A stretch of DNA of 64,000 nucleotides, taken from assembly GCA_051294375.1 (NCBI GenBank), contig CM119266.1, positions 1,741,554 to 1,805,553 on the forward strand. Direction: 5' to 3'. The notes beneath the pieces were generated by a model. The model saw only the letters and a program-made list of their open reading frames with translations. It made no database searches and was not told where the DNA came from. Of this stretch, positions 63,365-64,000 are shown one piece after another. The DNA comes from Paraspadella gotoi (taxonomy: Eukaryota > Chaetognatha). Each line of letters opens with the position of its first letter. Position 1 is the first letter of the stretch. Both the position numbers and the translations under genes were made by a program.

Positions 63365-63400
63365 GGAACTCTCTTTCTTCTCTCTCTCTCTCTCTCACCA
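63365..63400. repeat. Short CT-rich tract
   Basis: CTTTCTTCTCTCTCTCTCTC, about 30 bases. Confidence 0.85.
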
Positions 63401-63427
63401 CTCAATGCTTTGTGAAACCAAAATCTG

Positions 63428-63482
63428 TTGAGTCAAACGTCGCCCTGATGAAGACTCGAAAAAGCAAGAGTCAAAATGATAT
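63428..63482 (+). mobile_element. Retroelement-end hairpin motif, copy 2
   Basis: AAACGTCGCCCTGATGAAGA is followed by a GACTC (63453-63457) / GAGTC (63468-63472) stem and then AAAA. The words CTGATGA, stem, (G)AAA are in hammerhead order, but the G12 position is A and no stem I is visible, so this is at best a decayed ribozyme core. It is inverted relative to 62811-62853. Confidence 0.4.
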
Positions 63483-64000
63483 CCAACCTTTATTGTTGAT
63501 AAAATTGTTTTATTGCTAAAAAAATATAATGAAAAAAAAACTCAAAGTTTTGCACTATATAACCTTGTAGCCATTTAATAGTTACCTCACCATTTTTTCA
63601 AGAATTGACTATTTCATATTTTTATAGTTAAAAGTTAGTATATTGATTGAATTTTTATATAATCACCTGCCAGCCACACCTATAACATTTCATAATACAT
63701 AATTAATCCAACATCTCCACCCAAATATTATTTAAAATTAGTGTGGTAGCATTAAAACGAGTTTATGAACATTTAAAATTTAAGTCAGATAGACTGACAG
63801 AACGACAAAACCTACCCACCAACTTAGAGAATAATGATTTGAAATTGCTCCCCAAGCACTCGCCCCACCCAGCTAAAAAGTTACTGAATAACTTTATCTA
63901 ATTACTAACATTAATTAACTTTAAATAAAAATATTTTAAATGTCCATTTCCTCAAGCTTCAATTTTTGGCAAAAAGTAAGGACTCTGACTATTACTTGGA
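63483..64000. other. AT-rich DNA to the window end, nothing recognised
   Basis: No coding frame, RNA gene or repeat is recognisable. Confidence 0.55.

Overview
This window looks like an animal nuclear genome, most likely an invertebrate and possibly an arthropod. The genes are split by GT-AG introns and gene density is very low. Long (CT)n/(GA)n, (GTC)n/(CGA)n and poly-A/T tracts, with many minisatellites, fill much of the rest. The species cannot be named from sequence alone. Only two protein-coding genes can be supported, both on the + strand.

Gene 1 (1-2402, 5' end outside the window) encodes an ANKRD54-like ankyrin-repeat protein. Four exons (1-111, 441-621, 1082-1231, 2091-2402) join in consistent phase. 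They give the ankyrin block plus the C-terminal LDDLCALL region of that family. Gene 2 (from 45417 past the end of what can be recognised, last exon near 59717) encodes a secreted or membrane type-B carboxylesterase-family protein (carboxylesterase, cholinesterase or neuroligin class). The exons are a signal-peptide exon (45417-45513), the N-terminal fold exon (45679-45811), an exon at 56109-56252, and the exon carrying the EDCLHLNVFVP signature (59533-59717). Its core catalytic exons are not seen. The two genes show no functional link.

Layout: 1-3.1 kb is gene 1. From 3.1 to 27.8 kb there is intergenic DNA with microsatellites, minisatellites and several tRNA-like SINE candidates. From 27.9 to 39.65 kb lie two collinear but very noisy copies of the same sequence, separated by a 25-N gap. 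A degenerate satellite of five copies follows at 39.65-40.63 kb. From about 42.44 to 54.72 kb there is a giant inverted repeat with arms of about 6 kb around a 25-N gap; it contains a foldback/MITE-like element of about 950 bp and a dispersed element of about 250 bp. From 54.7 to 64 kb are the remaining esterase exons, further minisatellites, an AT-rich tract, and inverted copies of a hairpin motif of the kind seen at the ends of some retroelements.

The main caution is that four gaps of exactly 25 Ns and indel-rich second copies suggest long-read gap filling. The two large duplications are more likely assembly products than biology. The more credible biological observations are duplicated splice-acceptor regions flanking CT arrays in both genes, the long-TIR foldback element, the tRNA-like SINE candidates, simple repeats inside coding exons, and a few unusual minisatellites, including arrays of CAGCTG and of AGGTCA. 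Most apparent open reading frames in the window are translations of simple repeats.
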